Shown piece after piece: positions 8,219 through 15,755 of a stretch of 34,008 nt of DNA. A program made the position numbers and the translations under genes. This DNA is from JABWCQ01 sp964530625 (lineage in GTDB: Bacteria; Electryoneota; RPQS01). Every line of letters begins with the position of its first letter. Within the stretch, counting starts at the first letter, position 1. Below the pieces are notes generated by a model that was not told where the DNA came from, searched no databases, and was given only the letters and a program-made list of their open reading frames with translations. The stretch is taken from assembly GCA_964530625.1 (NCBI GenBank), contig CAZHAK010000029.1, forward strand, positions 1 through 34,008, in the 5' to 3' direction.

Positions 8219-8653
8219 TTAGCTCAGGTTCTGCGCGTCCTGAATAATCTTGCGATGGTCAAACGCGATGTCGTGCGGCAGGTCATTCAGAGGAAACCAG
8301 TGGGCCTCAAGTGCGTCGTCGCCCGCCTTGAGGTCGCCATACACATTGGACTTGAACGCCACTCCCAAAGTGTGCTTGCGGGGGTCGCGGCTCGGATCAG
8401 AGTAAACGCCGACTAATGTCAGCGGGCCCGCTTCGAGATTTGTCTCTTCCCGTAACTCGCGGATGGCCGCACTCTCGGCAGTCTCTCCGTAGTCAACAAA
8501 TCCGCCCGGCAGTGCCCATCCTTGTGGAGGATGTTTCCGCAAAATGAGCAAAACGTGCCCGTCTCGGAACGCGACGATGTCAGCCGTTGGTGCCGGATTC
8601 TTGTAGCTCGTTACATCCGCCCCGCACTTGGGGCATTGAAGTGCGATTTCCAT
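8219..8653 (-). CDS. Nudix hydrolase with short N-terminal CxxC motif
   Basis: Nudix enzymes cleave nucleoside diphosphates linked to another group, such as ADP-ribose, NADH or oxidised nucleotides. The 144-residue protein holds a complete Nudix box, G51-x5-E57-x7-R65-E-L-x-E69-E70. An N-terminal CPKCG (7-11) and the YKNPAPTAD segment recall NADH/ADP-ribose pyrophosphatases with a zinc ribbon, but the second cysteine pair is missing, so the ribbon is incomplete. I chose ATG 8653 because GAGGA lies at the right distance upstream; a longer reading frame to 8701 would start inside the previous gene's terminator. It sits alone between two hairpins, so it is probably monocistronic. The substrate is unknown. 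Confidence 0.9.
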   Translation of the reverse strand: MEIALQCPKCGADVTSYKNPAPTADIVAFRDGHVLLILRKHPPQGWALPGGFVDYGETAESAAIRELREETNLEAGPLTLVGVYSDPSRDPRKHTLGVAFKSNVYGDLKAGDDALEAHWFPLNDLPHDIAFDHRKIIQDAQNLS

Positions 8654-8666
8654 CAATTTATCCTCG

Positions 8667-8699
8667 AAATAAAGAAGCCCGGTTATAAATCCGGGCCTC
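8667..8699 (-). terminator. Rho-independent terminator after the PDZ protein gene
   Basis: On the minus strand GAGGCCCGG (8691-8699) pairs with CCGGGCTTC (8674-8682), 9 bp with one G-U, around an 8-base loop, then TTTATTT. It lies 21 bases past the PDZ gene stop and just before the Nudix ribosome site. Confidence 0.8.
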
Positions 8700-8719
8700 A
8701 AAACTAATTGTTATGCCTC

Positions 8720-9937
8720 TTACGCCTGCGGTGCAAGGTCGATTTGCGGTGCCCAAAGACTCGACATGCGGTCCCTTAGTTCGATCTGCAACTGCTTCAG
8801 TTCACCCTTCAGTGTATTCAGATCCTCTTTCAGTACCTCGATCCCTGTCTTGACCTTCTCGCGCAAATCACGAAAGCTCCAGTTCCACCAGCCCTGATCG
8901 GCACTGATAGCACGGGCGTCGCCTGATCCGATGAATACGCGGGGATGGTCGGTATCGATCTTCATTTCCCACTTCACATCGGGAAGGGACTCGAGCTCGA
9001 CGCCGAGTGTGCGCAACTCCTCATGGAGCTTGACCATTTCCTTCTCAAGATCCTCAGCTTCCTCCCCGCCGAACCCAAAATCGAAGTTCTCACCATCGGA
9101 GGCATCGCCGTAAAAGTCCCTTCGATTCGTTAGGGTCACGGGTAGAACCATAGATTTACCGTCACGCTTGATGTGAAAATCAACTGTTTGATCCGGGTCC
9201 ATTTCGCGGATGGCATCCGACACGTCGCCCTGGTCATCAACTTCCTCGGCCCCGATTTTTACGATGATGTCGCCCGCCTTAAGACCTGCTTTTTCCGCCG
9301 GTGATTTCTCGACTACTTCAGATATCAGCGCACCACCTTCAACCTTGAAATAATTCTTTAATCCGTCTGAAAGCTCTTGCGTCACGATTCCAGCAAATGC
9401 GGCAGAGCCCCGCGCTTCGGATCCCCAGTGCATGAACCGCTTGGCACGAGGAGCATCCACATCCGGTGCGTCGCCGTCCCATGACCACTGGAATACACCT
9501 TTGTCATTCGCCTGCTCGCTGAGAGTGACGTCTGCTGTACGCTCTTTGCCTCCACGAAAATAAGTTAACTTGACGGCGTCGCCTTGTTTATACTTCGCCA
9601 ACTGAACACGCAGTTCAGCAGGCCCTGTCAAGCGACTTCCGTTAATCATAGTGATAACGTCATTGGCACGAAGCCCTGCATCGGAGGCAGGTGACCCGGA
9701 AACAGTTTCTCCGACAAGCACACCCTGACCTGCGGCCACGCCATAATCGGCAGCAACATCCGATGTTACTTCCTCAGGTACGATGCCGAGAAACGCTCCC
9801 TTATCGGCCTTTTTTTCGGCCTTAGCCAGAACGAGCGCCTCCGGATGTTTTGTTTCGAGCGAGGTGTCGCCCGCAAATGCTACGGAAAGGGCTGCTAATG
9901 CAGCCAAAATGGATAGACTTAACACGCGAGTTGACAT
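8720..9937 (-). CDS. Secreted protein with two PDZ domains, no protease domain
   Basis: The 405-residue protein starts with a signal peptide cut near AFA-GD (about residue 23). It has two PDZ domains (about 46-140 and 180-270), each with the carboxylate-loop pattern (AFLGIV and AFAGIV) and the GLRANDVI / GLKAGDIIVKI helix-strand core. The C-terminal third is charged and predicted coiled coil (about 285-320 and 355-395). It resembles the PDZ half of DegP/HtrA without the trypsin-like domain, so it probably binds unfolded or C-terminal tails in the periplasm as a scaffold or adaptor. ATG 9937 is set by AGGAGA seven bases upstream, rather than the TTG two codons earlier. It has its own promoter region and terminator, so it appears to be expressed alone. 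Confidence 0.85.
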   Translation of the reverse strand: MSTRVLSLSILAALAALSVAFAGDTSLETKHPEALVLAKAEKKADKGAFLGIVPEEVTSDVAADYGVAAGQGVLVGETVSGSPASDAGLRANDVITMINGSRLTGPAELRVQLAKYKQGDAVKLTYFRGGKERTADVTLSEQANDKGVFQWSWDGDAPDVDAPRAKRFMHWGSEARGSAAFAGIVTQELSDGLKNYFKVEGGALISEVVEKSPAEKAGLKAGDIIVKIGAEEVDDQGDVSDAIREMDPDQTVDFHIKRDGKSMVLPVTLTNRRDFYGDASDGENFDFGFGGEEAEDLEKEMVKLHEELRTLGVELESLPDVKWEMKIDTDHPRVFIGSGDARAISADQGWWNWSFRDLREKVKTGIEVLKEDLNTLKGELKQLQIELRDRMSSLWAPQIDLAPQA

Positions 9938-9991
9938 TCGCAATTCTCCTAATTAGCAATACTTATCCCCGTTCCCGCAGGTCGCTTCTTA

Positions 9992-10017
9992 CACGACTTC
10001 AAACCAACGAGGGTTCC
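9992..10017 (-). promoter_or_regulatory. Possible ECF (sigma-E type) promoter for the PDZ gene
   Basis: On the minus strand GGAACC (10012-10017) is followed after 16 bases by CGTG (9992-9995). This resembles extracytoplasmic-function sigma promoters (GGAAC ... CGT). An envelope-stress promoter would suit a periplasmic PDZ protein. No good TTGACA/TATAAT pair is visible for this gene, but the match is short and could be chance. Confidence 0.2.
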
Positions 10018-10030
10018 TGCCCGTGTTGGC

Positions 10031-10059
10031 TTGCGGCTCCCCCGCCAATTCACTATACT
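10031..10059 (+). promoter_or_regulatory. Promoter of the FapA-like operon
   Basis: TTGCGG (10031-10036), a 17-base spacer and TATACT (10054-10059) form a reasonable sigma-70 promoter. The start would be near 10066, about 24 bases before the ATG at 10090. Only a weak ribosome site (AAGAG) precedes that ATG. Confidence 0.5.
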
Positions 10060-10089
10060 GGAGGCGGTTTACTTCACAAGAGTATCTAA

Positions 10090-10497
10090 ATGAATTATTT
10101 GTTGCATAATCGCCAGAAATTTTATGAGTCTGTGCTACCAAGAATACCGGACGCAGATTTACGTTCCGCTATTCAAGCCATTGAAACTCATGGCCAAGCT
10201 GCTAAACTCGATCTGACTGAAGATGTCTCAGATGCTAAAAATTTGTTTCACATAGATTTAGAAGATGCGGTAAAAAAACCGAATTATGGAGAAAAGTCGG
10301 GAATGACGGCTCTTTATGCGCAGGAGGTTTTGGAGCGTGCCCTAAGGCTGGAGGAGCTCTGTTACCTGGCCTATTCTGGCAAGAAGGACAAGGATTCAGT
10401 TCAAATGATTGACTTTATTTCGTTTAGAATCAAACGACTGCGGCTGCTTTTGGATAACTTGCGGTATCATCGTATACGTCTGGGAAAAGGTACCTAA
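10090..10497 (+). CDS. Small helical protein of unknown function
   Basis: I do not recognise this 135-residue protein. It has no signal peptide or membrane helix, is rich in charged residues and leucine, and appears mainly alpha-helical, with a basic C-terminal helix (IKRLRLLLDNLRYHRIRLGKG). It has its own likely promoter and ends two bases before the GTG of the FapA-like gene, so the two are almost certainly translated together. A role as partner of the FapA-like protein is inferred from this layout alone. It is a real gene by its promoter, its length and its tight spacing to the next gene. Confidence 0.65.
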   Translation: MNYLLHNRQKFYESVLPRIPDADLRSAIQAIETHGQAAKLDLTEDVSDAKNLFHIDLEDAVKKPNYGEKSGMTALYAQEVLERALRLEELCYLAYSGKKDKDSVQMIDFISFRIKRLRLLLDNLRYHRIRLGKGT

Positions 10498-10499
10498 CG

Positions 10500-12101
10500 G
10501 TGCGAAATTTGCGCTTGTTCGCAGGGATGAGTGCTGAAGAAACACCCCAAATCCAACTAAGAGACTCGGATACTAAAGTCCGACTTGTTGCGCAGGGCCG
10601 AAACCAGTGGCGAGTTCGAATGCTTTTCCCGCGTGACAAGGCCACCGAGATTCCTGAGCAGCTTCGCGAGATAAAGTCAGACTTAGCTCGCAGCTTCGGA
10701 GTTGCCGATCATTATCTTGAGTACGTCAGTCTAATCTCGAAGCGATTGACTGCGACGGGTGTGCTTGTGGAAATGCTGATCAAACGGCAGGATATCCCCG
10801 CAGGCGCCATTCGTGTGCGGTTTCTTCCCATGAAAGCCACGGACGGGACGGAGTACTCGTCCATGCTGGCCGCAATCGATATCTTTCCAGTGGATGATTA
10901 TGAGCGGCAGGTCTCCTTTGAGACAGTCGAAGAAAAGATTAGGGCTGAAGGACTTGATACGGCAGCGGTTCGTTGGCCCGTCCTGCGCGAGCTTGTGCAG
11001 ACTTGTATTGAACAGAAGTCGCCGATTTTTGAGCAAATCATCGCGGAAGGAACTATGCCTGACGTCGGGCTCCCTTCGTCGATTTTCTATAATTGGACAC
11101 CCTCGACTGACGCGGCCAGTGCCAGCGCTTGGATGGGTATGCGACCAGTTGAGCAGGGTGACGACTTAGTCGAACTGCACGTACCGGTATCCGGACTGAA
11201 GGCTGGCAAGAACATCTTTGGCAAGGAATTGTCTCCGAGACGTGGTGTAATTACGAGGCTGCAGGCGGGGAGTGGCGTATCTCTAAACTCCACGGAACGG
11301 AAGATGCGTGCGCAGACCGCAGGACTTCTATTACTAACTCGAAGGTATCAGGATCGGCGACAAAAGGATTCGCCTCGTGAGGTGCCCGCGGTGCTTGAAG
11401 CAGAGGTCAAGCAGTTCAGAAAATTGCTGGCAGAGAATGCGCAAAATAATCGTTGGGAGGAGTCGATTTGGGTCAACGGAAGTCTTGAAAAAAACACGAG
11501 ATTGACGGTCACGGGGGATTGTGTAATTTTTGGCGACGTTGCCGCAGGATGTGAGATTCAGATCTCAGGGAGCCTAAGAATTTATGGTGACGTGACTGAA
11601 GCATCGTTGGCTGTCGGAAACCACTTGTGTAGCCACGGAAGCTCGCGGGACTCGATGATGGCGGTCGGGCTGACATCCCAATTGTTGGGTGAAGCAACTG
11701 ACTGTACAATTTTTGCCCGTGAGATTATTGCGAATGAGATTTCAGGAGGCACAGCTGAAGCCTATTCCCCTGCCGCTTCAGGCAGTGAGCTCGTTCAGGT
11801 TAATCGTGAAAAACTCCTCGCCGAGCAACGGGAGGCTGGCGAGGATGCTCTAGCTAATCTGAGGCGACAGTTGGCCAGGCTCTACGAGATTTTTGGCCCC
11901 GAGACGATTCAGCAGGTGACGTCAGACACTGTCCAGGTTCATCTTCTGCGCTGGCTCAGGCAGCAGAAAATGCTTGGCATTACCTCCTTCTCCCACCCGC
12001 AGGTGCAGGAGTTGCGAACCTTGCTTGAGCTTGTTCCAAACCTGAGGGTCCAGATGGTTTCAATCGCAGGCGAGCTACGTGCAACTGACGCAGGTAACTG
12101 A
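10500..12101 (+). CDS. FapA/DUF342-family protein (flagellar assembly protein A-like)
   Basis: The 533-residue protein fits the DUF342/FapA family. Diagnostic features are the segment GMRPVEQGDDLVELHVPVSG...GKELSPRRG (213-249) and the following parallel beta-helix-like repeats (VNGSLEKNTRLTVTGD, CEIQISGSLRIYGDV; about 325-365), then a C-terminal helical region (about 430-520). The family is linked in other bacteria to flagellar placement or surface-associated functions, and in some to polymer or cell-envelope roles; the biochemical activity is unclear. No flagellar gene is seen in the window. The start is GTG 10500, two bases after the previous stop; an internal ATG at 10527 is the alternative. 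Nucleotides 12102-12315 separate it from the phosphorelay genes. Confidence 0.75.
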   Translation: MRNLRLFAGMSAEETPQIQLRDSDTKVRLVAQGRNQWRVRMLFPRDKATEIPEQLREIKSDLARSFGVADHYLEYVSLISKRLTATGVLVEMLIKRQDIPAGAIRVRFLPMKATDGTEYSSMLAAIDIFPVDDYERQVSFETVEEKIRAEGLDTAAVRWPVLRELVQTCIEQKSPIFEQIIAEGTMPDVGLPSSIFYNWTPSTDAASASAWMGMRPVEQGDDLVELHVPVSGLKAGKNIFGKELSPRRGVITRLQAGSGVSLNSTERKMRAQTAGLLLLTRRYQDRRQKDSPREVPAVLEAEVKQFRKLLAENAQNNRWEESIWVNGSLEKNTRLTVTGDCVIFGDVAAGCEIQISGSLRIYGDVTEASLAVGNHLCSHGSSRDSMMAVGLTSQLLGEATDCTIFAREIIANEISGGTAEAYSPAASGSELVQVNREKLLAEQREAGEDALANLRRQLARLYEIFGPETIQQVTSDTVQVHLLRWLRQQKMLGITSFSHPQVQELRTLLELVPNLRVQMVSIAGELRATDAGN

Positions 12102-12273
12102 TTGGGTTATCTGAGGTATAAAGGCACCAATTGTCTGCTCTCATTGTCGAACTAACTAGGAAGTATGGTTACTGTACTTTCGGGAGATACAGTGTATTAA
12201 ATATACTCACAGCAGATTATAATCCACGTGATCCAGTTAGAAGTTTGCGGTTTGTGCTTTCCAAGCTTACCTT

Positions 12274-12300
12274 TTGACATGAATTAAACGTAGATATGAA
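12274..12300 (+). promoter_or_regulatory. Possible promoter for the phosphorelay cluster
   Basis: A perfect TTGACA (12274-12279) is followed by TATGAA at 12295 (15-base spacer, short) in an AT-rich stretch ending at the ATG of 12316. The rest of the 12102-12315 gap holds an imperfect 6-bp inverted repeat (ACTGTA/TACAGT, near 12171-12193) but no clear terminator. No ribosome site precedes ATG 12316, so a short or leaderless message is possible. Confidence 0.35.
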
Positions 12301-12315
12301 TGTGTTTCATAATTA

Positions 12316-12972
12316 ATGGCAACTTCTCGACTATTTAGCCCTGCATTCTCACTTATTGAAACTCTTATGCATGAGCTTGCTAATCCGGTCCAAGCTGCGC
12401 AAACTGCATTGCGGCTTTGGCACAGTGAGACGCCGTCCGCAGCTGATCCGAATAGCAGACTTCACGGGTTAGACAGAGCTTTTGAACATATCGCGACCGT
12501 GCTCCACTGTGTGCAAGCGGCGAAAGACTCTTCGCTGCTCCCGCCGGCGGCTGTAACCTCAGACAAACTACTCGCCGATCTCACGGCTGAATGCTCCGTT
12601 TTTGGAGTGGAAACTGTAATCGAGGAGTGGCCCGCCGATCCGGTAACACTGAGGCTTCACGGTGCCGCAATTCCCTTTCTGCTGGCAGGATGGGCCGGAG
12701 TCGCGCGTTCAGAAAATCGCAAGTTAAAGATGAGCCTGATAGCTGGTGCCGACGGATGGAAGCTCAACGCTCTCCTTCGTGACGGGGATGGCGACGCGGT
12801 TCGCAAAGACAGTCATGCCACCGCGGGATTTCCGGCGGCGATTGGCGAATTCATGGCTGCTGCCGCAGGACATGTCGAAGTCCATGAAGATAATCAGAGT
12901 GTTTTTGAGATAGCTATTTTTATACTTGAATATAGTGGCGATGAACAGATACGAATGATTGAAGGCCTATGA
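12316..12972 (+). CDS. Reduced histidine-kinase-like phosphotransfer protein
   Basis: Residues 12-30 (SLIETLMHELANPVQAAQT) match the H-box of the DHp/HisKA dimerisation helix, with His19 as likely phosphoacceptor (HELxNP). A second helix follows (about 50-70). The remaining 130 residues occupy the place of the ATP-binding domain but lack recognisable N, G1, F and G2 boxes. That is the design of ChpT-type phosphotransferases, where a degenerate kinase passes phosphate between response regulators; it could also be a decayed kinase. It overlaps the next gene by ATGA (12969-12972), so the two are translationally coupled. There is no signal peptide or membrane helix. Phosphotransfer activity is inferred from fold and context only. 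Confidence 0.6.
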   Translation: MATSRLFSPAFSLIETLMHELANPVQAAQTALRLWHSETPSAADPNSRLHGLDRAFEHIATVLHCVQAAKDSSLLPPAAVTSDKLLADLTAECSVFGVETVIEEWPADPVTLRLHGAAIPFLLAGWAGVARSENRKLKMSLIAGADGWKLNALLRDGDGDAVRKDSHATAGFPAAIGEFMAAAAGHVEVHEDNQSVFEIAIFILEYSGDEQIRMIEGL

Positions 12973-14051
12973 CTGAATTAACGCAGATTCTTCTTGTTGA
13001 CGACGATCCCTCTGTATTGTCCGGATTTCGTGAGGTCCTGAGCCGGGCTGGTTATTCCGTCGCTGCTTGCTCGTCCGGCCAAGCCGCTGTGGATTTGCTG
13101 GGGACAAAGAGCTACCGAGTCGTGCTGACAGACCTTTTTATGCCGCGTGTGACAGGTATGGACGTGTTGAATGCCGCGCTTGAGGCTGATCCGGACAGCG
13201 TCGTGATTGTCGTAACTGGCTTCGCATCGGTTAAGGGTGCGGTCGAAGCTTTGCGCAGAGGCGCCGCCGACTACATCATTAAACCGTGCGATAATAATGA
13301 GCTTCTCCACAGAATACGATTGGGCCTTGAGCGAGCAGACATGAAGACCGAGTTGCGCGCAAAGGAGCTGGACAGCGAGAAGATGAAAGCTATCGCCCAG
13401 ACGGCGGTCACGGTCAACGATCAGATCAATACACCGTTGAACGTTATCTTGAACAGTGCGGAATACATTCGTTTGACACGGTCGCAGGATGCGACTGACG
13501 TCAGACAGTCCCTTGAATTCATCGTGCAGGAAGTCGCTAAAATCAAATCGGTTATTCAGAAGCTTGCGACCGTGGCCAATCCGTCGAGCACCAGAGAGTA
13601 TTCCGTCGGTCAATACCGAATGATCGATCTTGACGTTTCGCCTGCCCGAGCCATTTCAATACGGACGGAATCCTCGAAAAGGCAGAAGATTCTCGTGGTT
13701 GACGACGAGCAGTTTATGGTGCATACGCTGTCCAAGATCCTCGAAGTGTTGGGTTATGATGTGATCTCCGCGTTCAGCGGCAGAGAAGCATTTGAAAAAT
13801 ATACACAGGGAGACATTGATTTGGTCGTGAGCGACGTTCACATGCCCGACATGAACGGCATTGAACTGATGGCGTCGATCAAGTCCAGAAATCCTGATTT
13901 TCCTGTCATTCTAGTGACGGGATATGGCGTGGAAGACGCACGCAAAACGGCAGGAGAATATCGTGCTGACGGATTCCTCGGCAAACCGTTTCGTATTGAA
14001 GAACTTAGACAAATCATTGAGAGAACGTTGCCGTCTAACGCGGTTGCATAA
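12969..14051 (+). CDS. Double response-regulator protein with a DHp-like linker lacking the histidine
   Basis: The 360-residue protein has two receiver domains. The first (about 5-120) has Asp11-Asp12, phosphoacceptor Asp55, Thr83 and Lys105. The second (about 240-355) has Asp245-Asp246, Asp289, Thr317 and Lys339. Both look competent. Between them (about 135-205) lies a helical hairpin that reads TVNDQINTPLNVILNSAEYI; in histidine kinases this would be xxNHEINNPLxxIL, so Asp151 stands where the phosphorylated histidine belongs. There is no ATPase domain and no DNA-binding output domain. It is coupled to the upstream phosphotransfer gene by a 4-base overlap and followed 11 bases later by a kinase gene. 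It may act as a two-site phosphate sink or scaffold that dimerises with a kinase. Confidence 0.85.
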   Translation: MTELTQILLVDDDPSVLSGFREVLSRAGYSVAACSSGQAAVDLLGTKSYRVVLTDLFMPRVTGMDVLNAALEADPDSVVIVVTGFASVKGAVEALRRGAADYIIKPCDNNELLHRIRLGLERADMKTELRAKELDSEKMKAIAQTAVTVNDQINTPLNVILNSAEYIRLTRSQDATDVRQSLEFIVQEVAKIKSVIQKLATVANPSSTREYSVGQYRMIDLDVSPARAISIRTESSKRQKILVVDDEQFMVHTLSKILEVLGYDVISAFSGREAFEKYTQGDIDLVVSDVHMPDMNGIELMASIKSRNPDFPVILVTGYGVEDARKTAGEYRADGFLGKPFRIEELRQIIERTLPSNAVA

Positions 14052-14062
14052 TAAATTTTAGA

Positions 14063-15700
14063 ATGAGACATTCGGACAGAGTAACGGCTGGAGCACAATC
14101 GGGAATCGCTAGCGTACAATCATCGACACGTCGCATTCTTGTGGTGGACGATGATCCAATCATTTGCGAGATTGCTGAGAGCATATTGGCAGAGGCGGGC
14201 TGGGATGTCGCACGCGCACTCAGCCCTGCTGAGGCGCTTAATAGCATGGCTTCACAATCTTGGCCTGTCGTTTTGTGCGATGTTCATTTGCCGGGAGATT
14301 CAGGTCAACTTCTCAAATCACTTAGGTCAGACTTTCCGCTCACTCAAGTCATCATGATTACGGGTGATCCATCGTTATTGAGTATGCGTCAAGCCATGCA
14401 AGCGGGTGCGTATGACTATCTGCTGAAGCCCATGCGTCGAGATGATATTTTGCGCGTCGCGGAGATGGCTCTGGATCGATTCGCTCTTTTATGGCAGAAG
14501 TTTCGCCTTGAAGAGCAAAACAACCGTTATCGTGAACAGCTTGAGGCTTTGGTCGGCCTTAAGACCGACCAACTCCGTGATAGCGAATTGCGCTATCGCA
14601 CATTATTCGATAACGCCGTTGACGCAATTTTTTTGGTTAACCCTTCCGACGGAACCATTGAGGAGCTGAATGGCGCGGCAAGCAGGCTGATAGGCCGCAA
14701 ATCAATTGATATTCAAAACACGTCCGTGCACGACTATGTCGGATCTCAATTGGATGAGTGCATCTCAACTAATGACAGCAGTTTCAAGATCTGGCGACTT
14801 TCAGAGCTTCTTCTCCGTGATGCGGAGAATAATGAGCATGTTACTAATGCGACAATCAGCAGGATTCGACTTGATACTGAGGTCGTTCTGCAAATCGTTT
14901 TGCGTGACAGAGGCGATTACTTGGAACTCGATCAACGTACTGGGCTAATGGAGCTTGAGTTGATGAGTGAGCAAAGGCTTGCAAACATCGGATTGCTGGC
15001 CAGCGGAGTGGCGCACAACATCAATACTCCCCTGATGGGAATCTACGGGCTTGCACAGGTCATTAAGATGAAGCATCCTGACATTGAAGACGTTGACGGT
15101 GTCCTTGCCCAGGTTGAACGCATCAACGGCATTATCCGAAATCTGATGTGGAAAAGCCGACAAGAGCAAGAACTCGCAAAGCAGGATATTGACCTGAACG
15201 TATTGCTTCAAGAAGAGCTTCGTTTTCTCGAGGCAGATATGGAGTTCAAGCACAATGTTGACAAAACATTTCTCTTCGCACCAGATATACCGCCGATTTA
15301 TGGGCGTTATAGTGATTTTTCACAGTCGCTGTTGAACATCATTAGAAACGCTTTGGATGCGATGCACAAAAAAGACACAAAGTCGCTCGAAGTACAGACG
15401 TCGCGCTTAGAAGATGAGATTGTAATCACAATCAAAGACACCGGTAAAGGATTGTCCTTGGATCTCGTGCCGAGAATCTTTGAACCGTTTTTTACGACTA
15501 AACCCGCCGTAGGAAAGGCAAATGAAGGGGAGCCGACTGGTACCGGGCTTGGTCTCTCGACAGTTAAGAAGCTTCTGTCTCCATACGGTTGCCGGTTTGA
15601 CGTGCAGAGCGAAATCGGGCGAGGCACAGCTTTTCATGTGTATGTTCCGATTGCCCGAAACCAGCCCACTGAAGGCGAGCTGGAGGAAATACCGGAATAA
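14063..15700 (+). CDS. Hybrid sensor kinase, REC-PAS-HisKA-HATPase
   Basis: The 545-residue protein has an N-terminal receiver (about 24-138; Asp29-Asp30, Asp73, Thr100, Lys122), a short coiled coil (about 145-175), a PAS domain (about 176-290) and a kinase core. The H-box is GVAHNINTPLMGI with His318; the usual Glu after His is Asn. ATPase boxes are present: NIIRNALDAM (425-434), DTGKGLS (459-465), FEPFFTTK (473-480) and GTGLGLS (493-499). There is no membrane helix, so it is cytoplasmic, and the receiver at the front suggests it is itself controlled by another kinase. It is the only complete kinase in the cluster and presumably feeds the two upstream proteins. The ATG 14063 lacks a strong ribosome site. 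Confidence 0.92.
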   Translation: MRHSDRVTAGAQSGIASVQSSTRRILVVDDDPIICEIAESILAEAGWDVARALSPAEALNSMASQSWPVVLCDVHLPGDSGQLLKSLRSDFPLTQVIMITGDPSLLSMRQAMQAGAYDYLLKPMRRDDILRVAEMALDRFALLWQKFRLEEQNNRYREQLEALVGLKTDQLRDSELRYRTLFDNAVDAIFLVNPSDGTIEELNGAASRLIGRKSIDIQNTSVHDYVGSQLDECISTNDSSFKIWRLSELLLRDAENNEHVTNATISRIRLDTEVVLQIVLRDRGDYLELDQRTGLMELELMSEQRLANIGLLASGVAHNINTPLMGIYGLAQVIKMKHPDIEDVDGVLAQVERINGIIRNLMWKSRQEQELAKQDIDLNVLLQEELRFLEADMEFKHNVDKTFLFAPDIPPIYGRYSDFSQSLLNIIRNALDAMHKKDTKSLEVQTSRLEDEIVITIKDTGKGLSLDLVPRIFEPFFTTKPAVGKANEGEPTGTGLGLSTVKKLLSPYGCRFDVQSEIGRGTAFHVYVPIARNQPTEGELEEIPE

Positions 15701-15719
15701 CGTGTTGATTTCTGAACGA

Positions 15720-15755
15720 AAAAACCCGCTGAACTATCCAGCGGGTTTTTCTTTT
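15720..15755. terminator. Bidirectional terminator shared by the kinase gene and miaA
   Basis: AAAAACCCGCTG (15720-15731) pairs perfectly with CAGCGGGTTTTT (15739-15750), a 12-bp stem with a 7-base loop. T runs follow in both directions. The miaA stop codon (15734-15736, minus strand) lies in the loop, so the last residues of MiaA (KEKPAG) are encoded by the terminator itself. Confidence 0.93.

Noticed and set aside
12165..12210. Inverted repeat ACTGTA/TACAGT as a terminator of the FapA-like operon
   Set aside because: The stem is only 6 bp with an 11-base loop and no T run.
12978..13613. A 211-residue minus-strand frame opposite the double response regulator
   Set aside because: Shadow of a gene with two full receiver domains.
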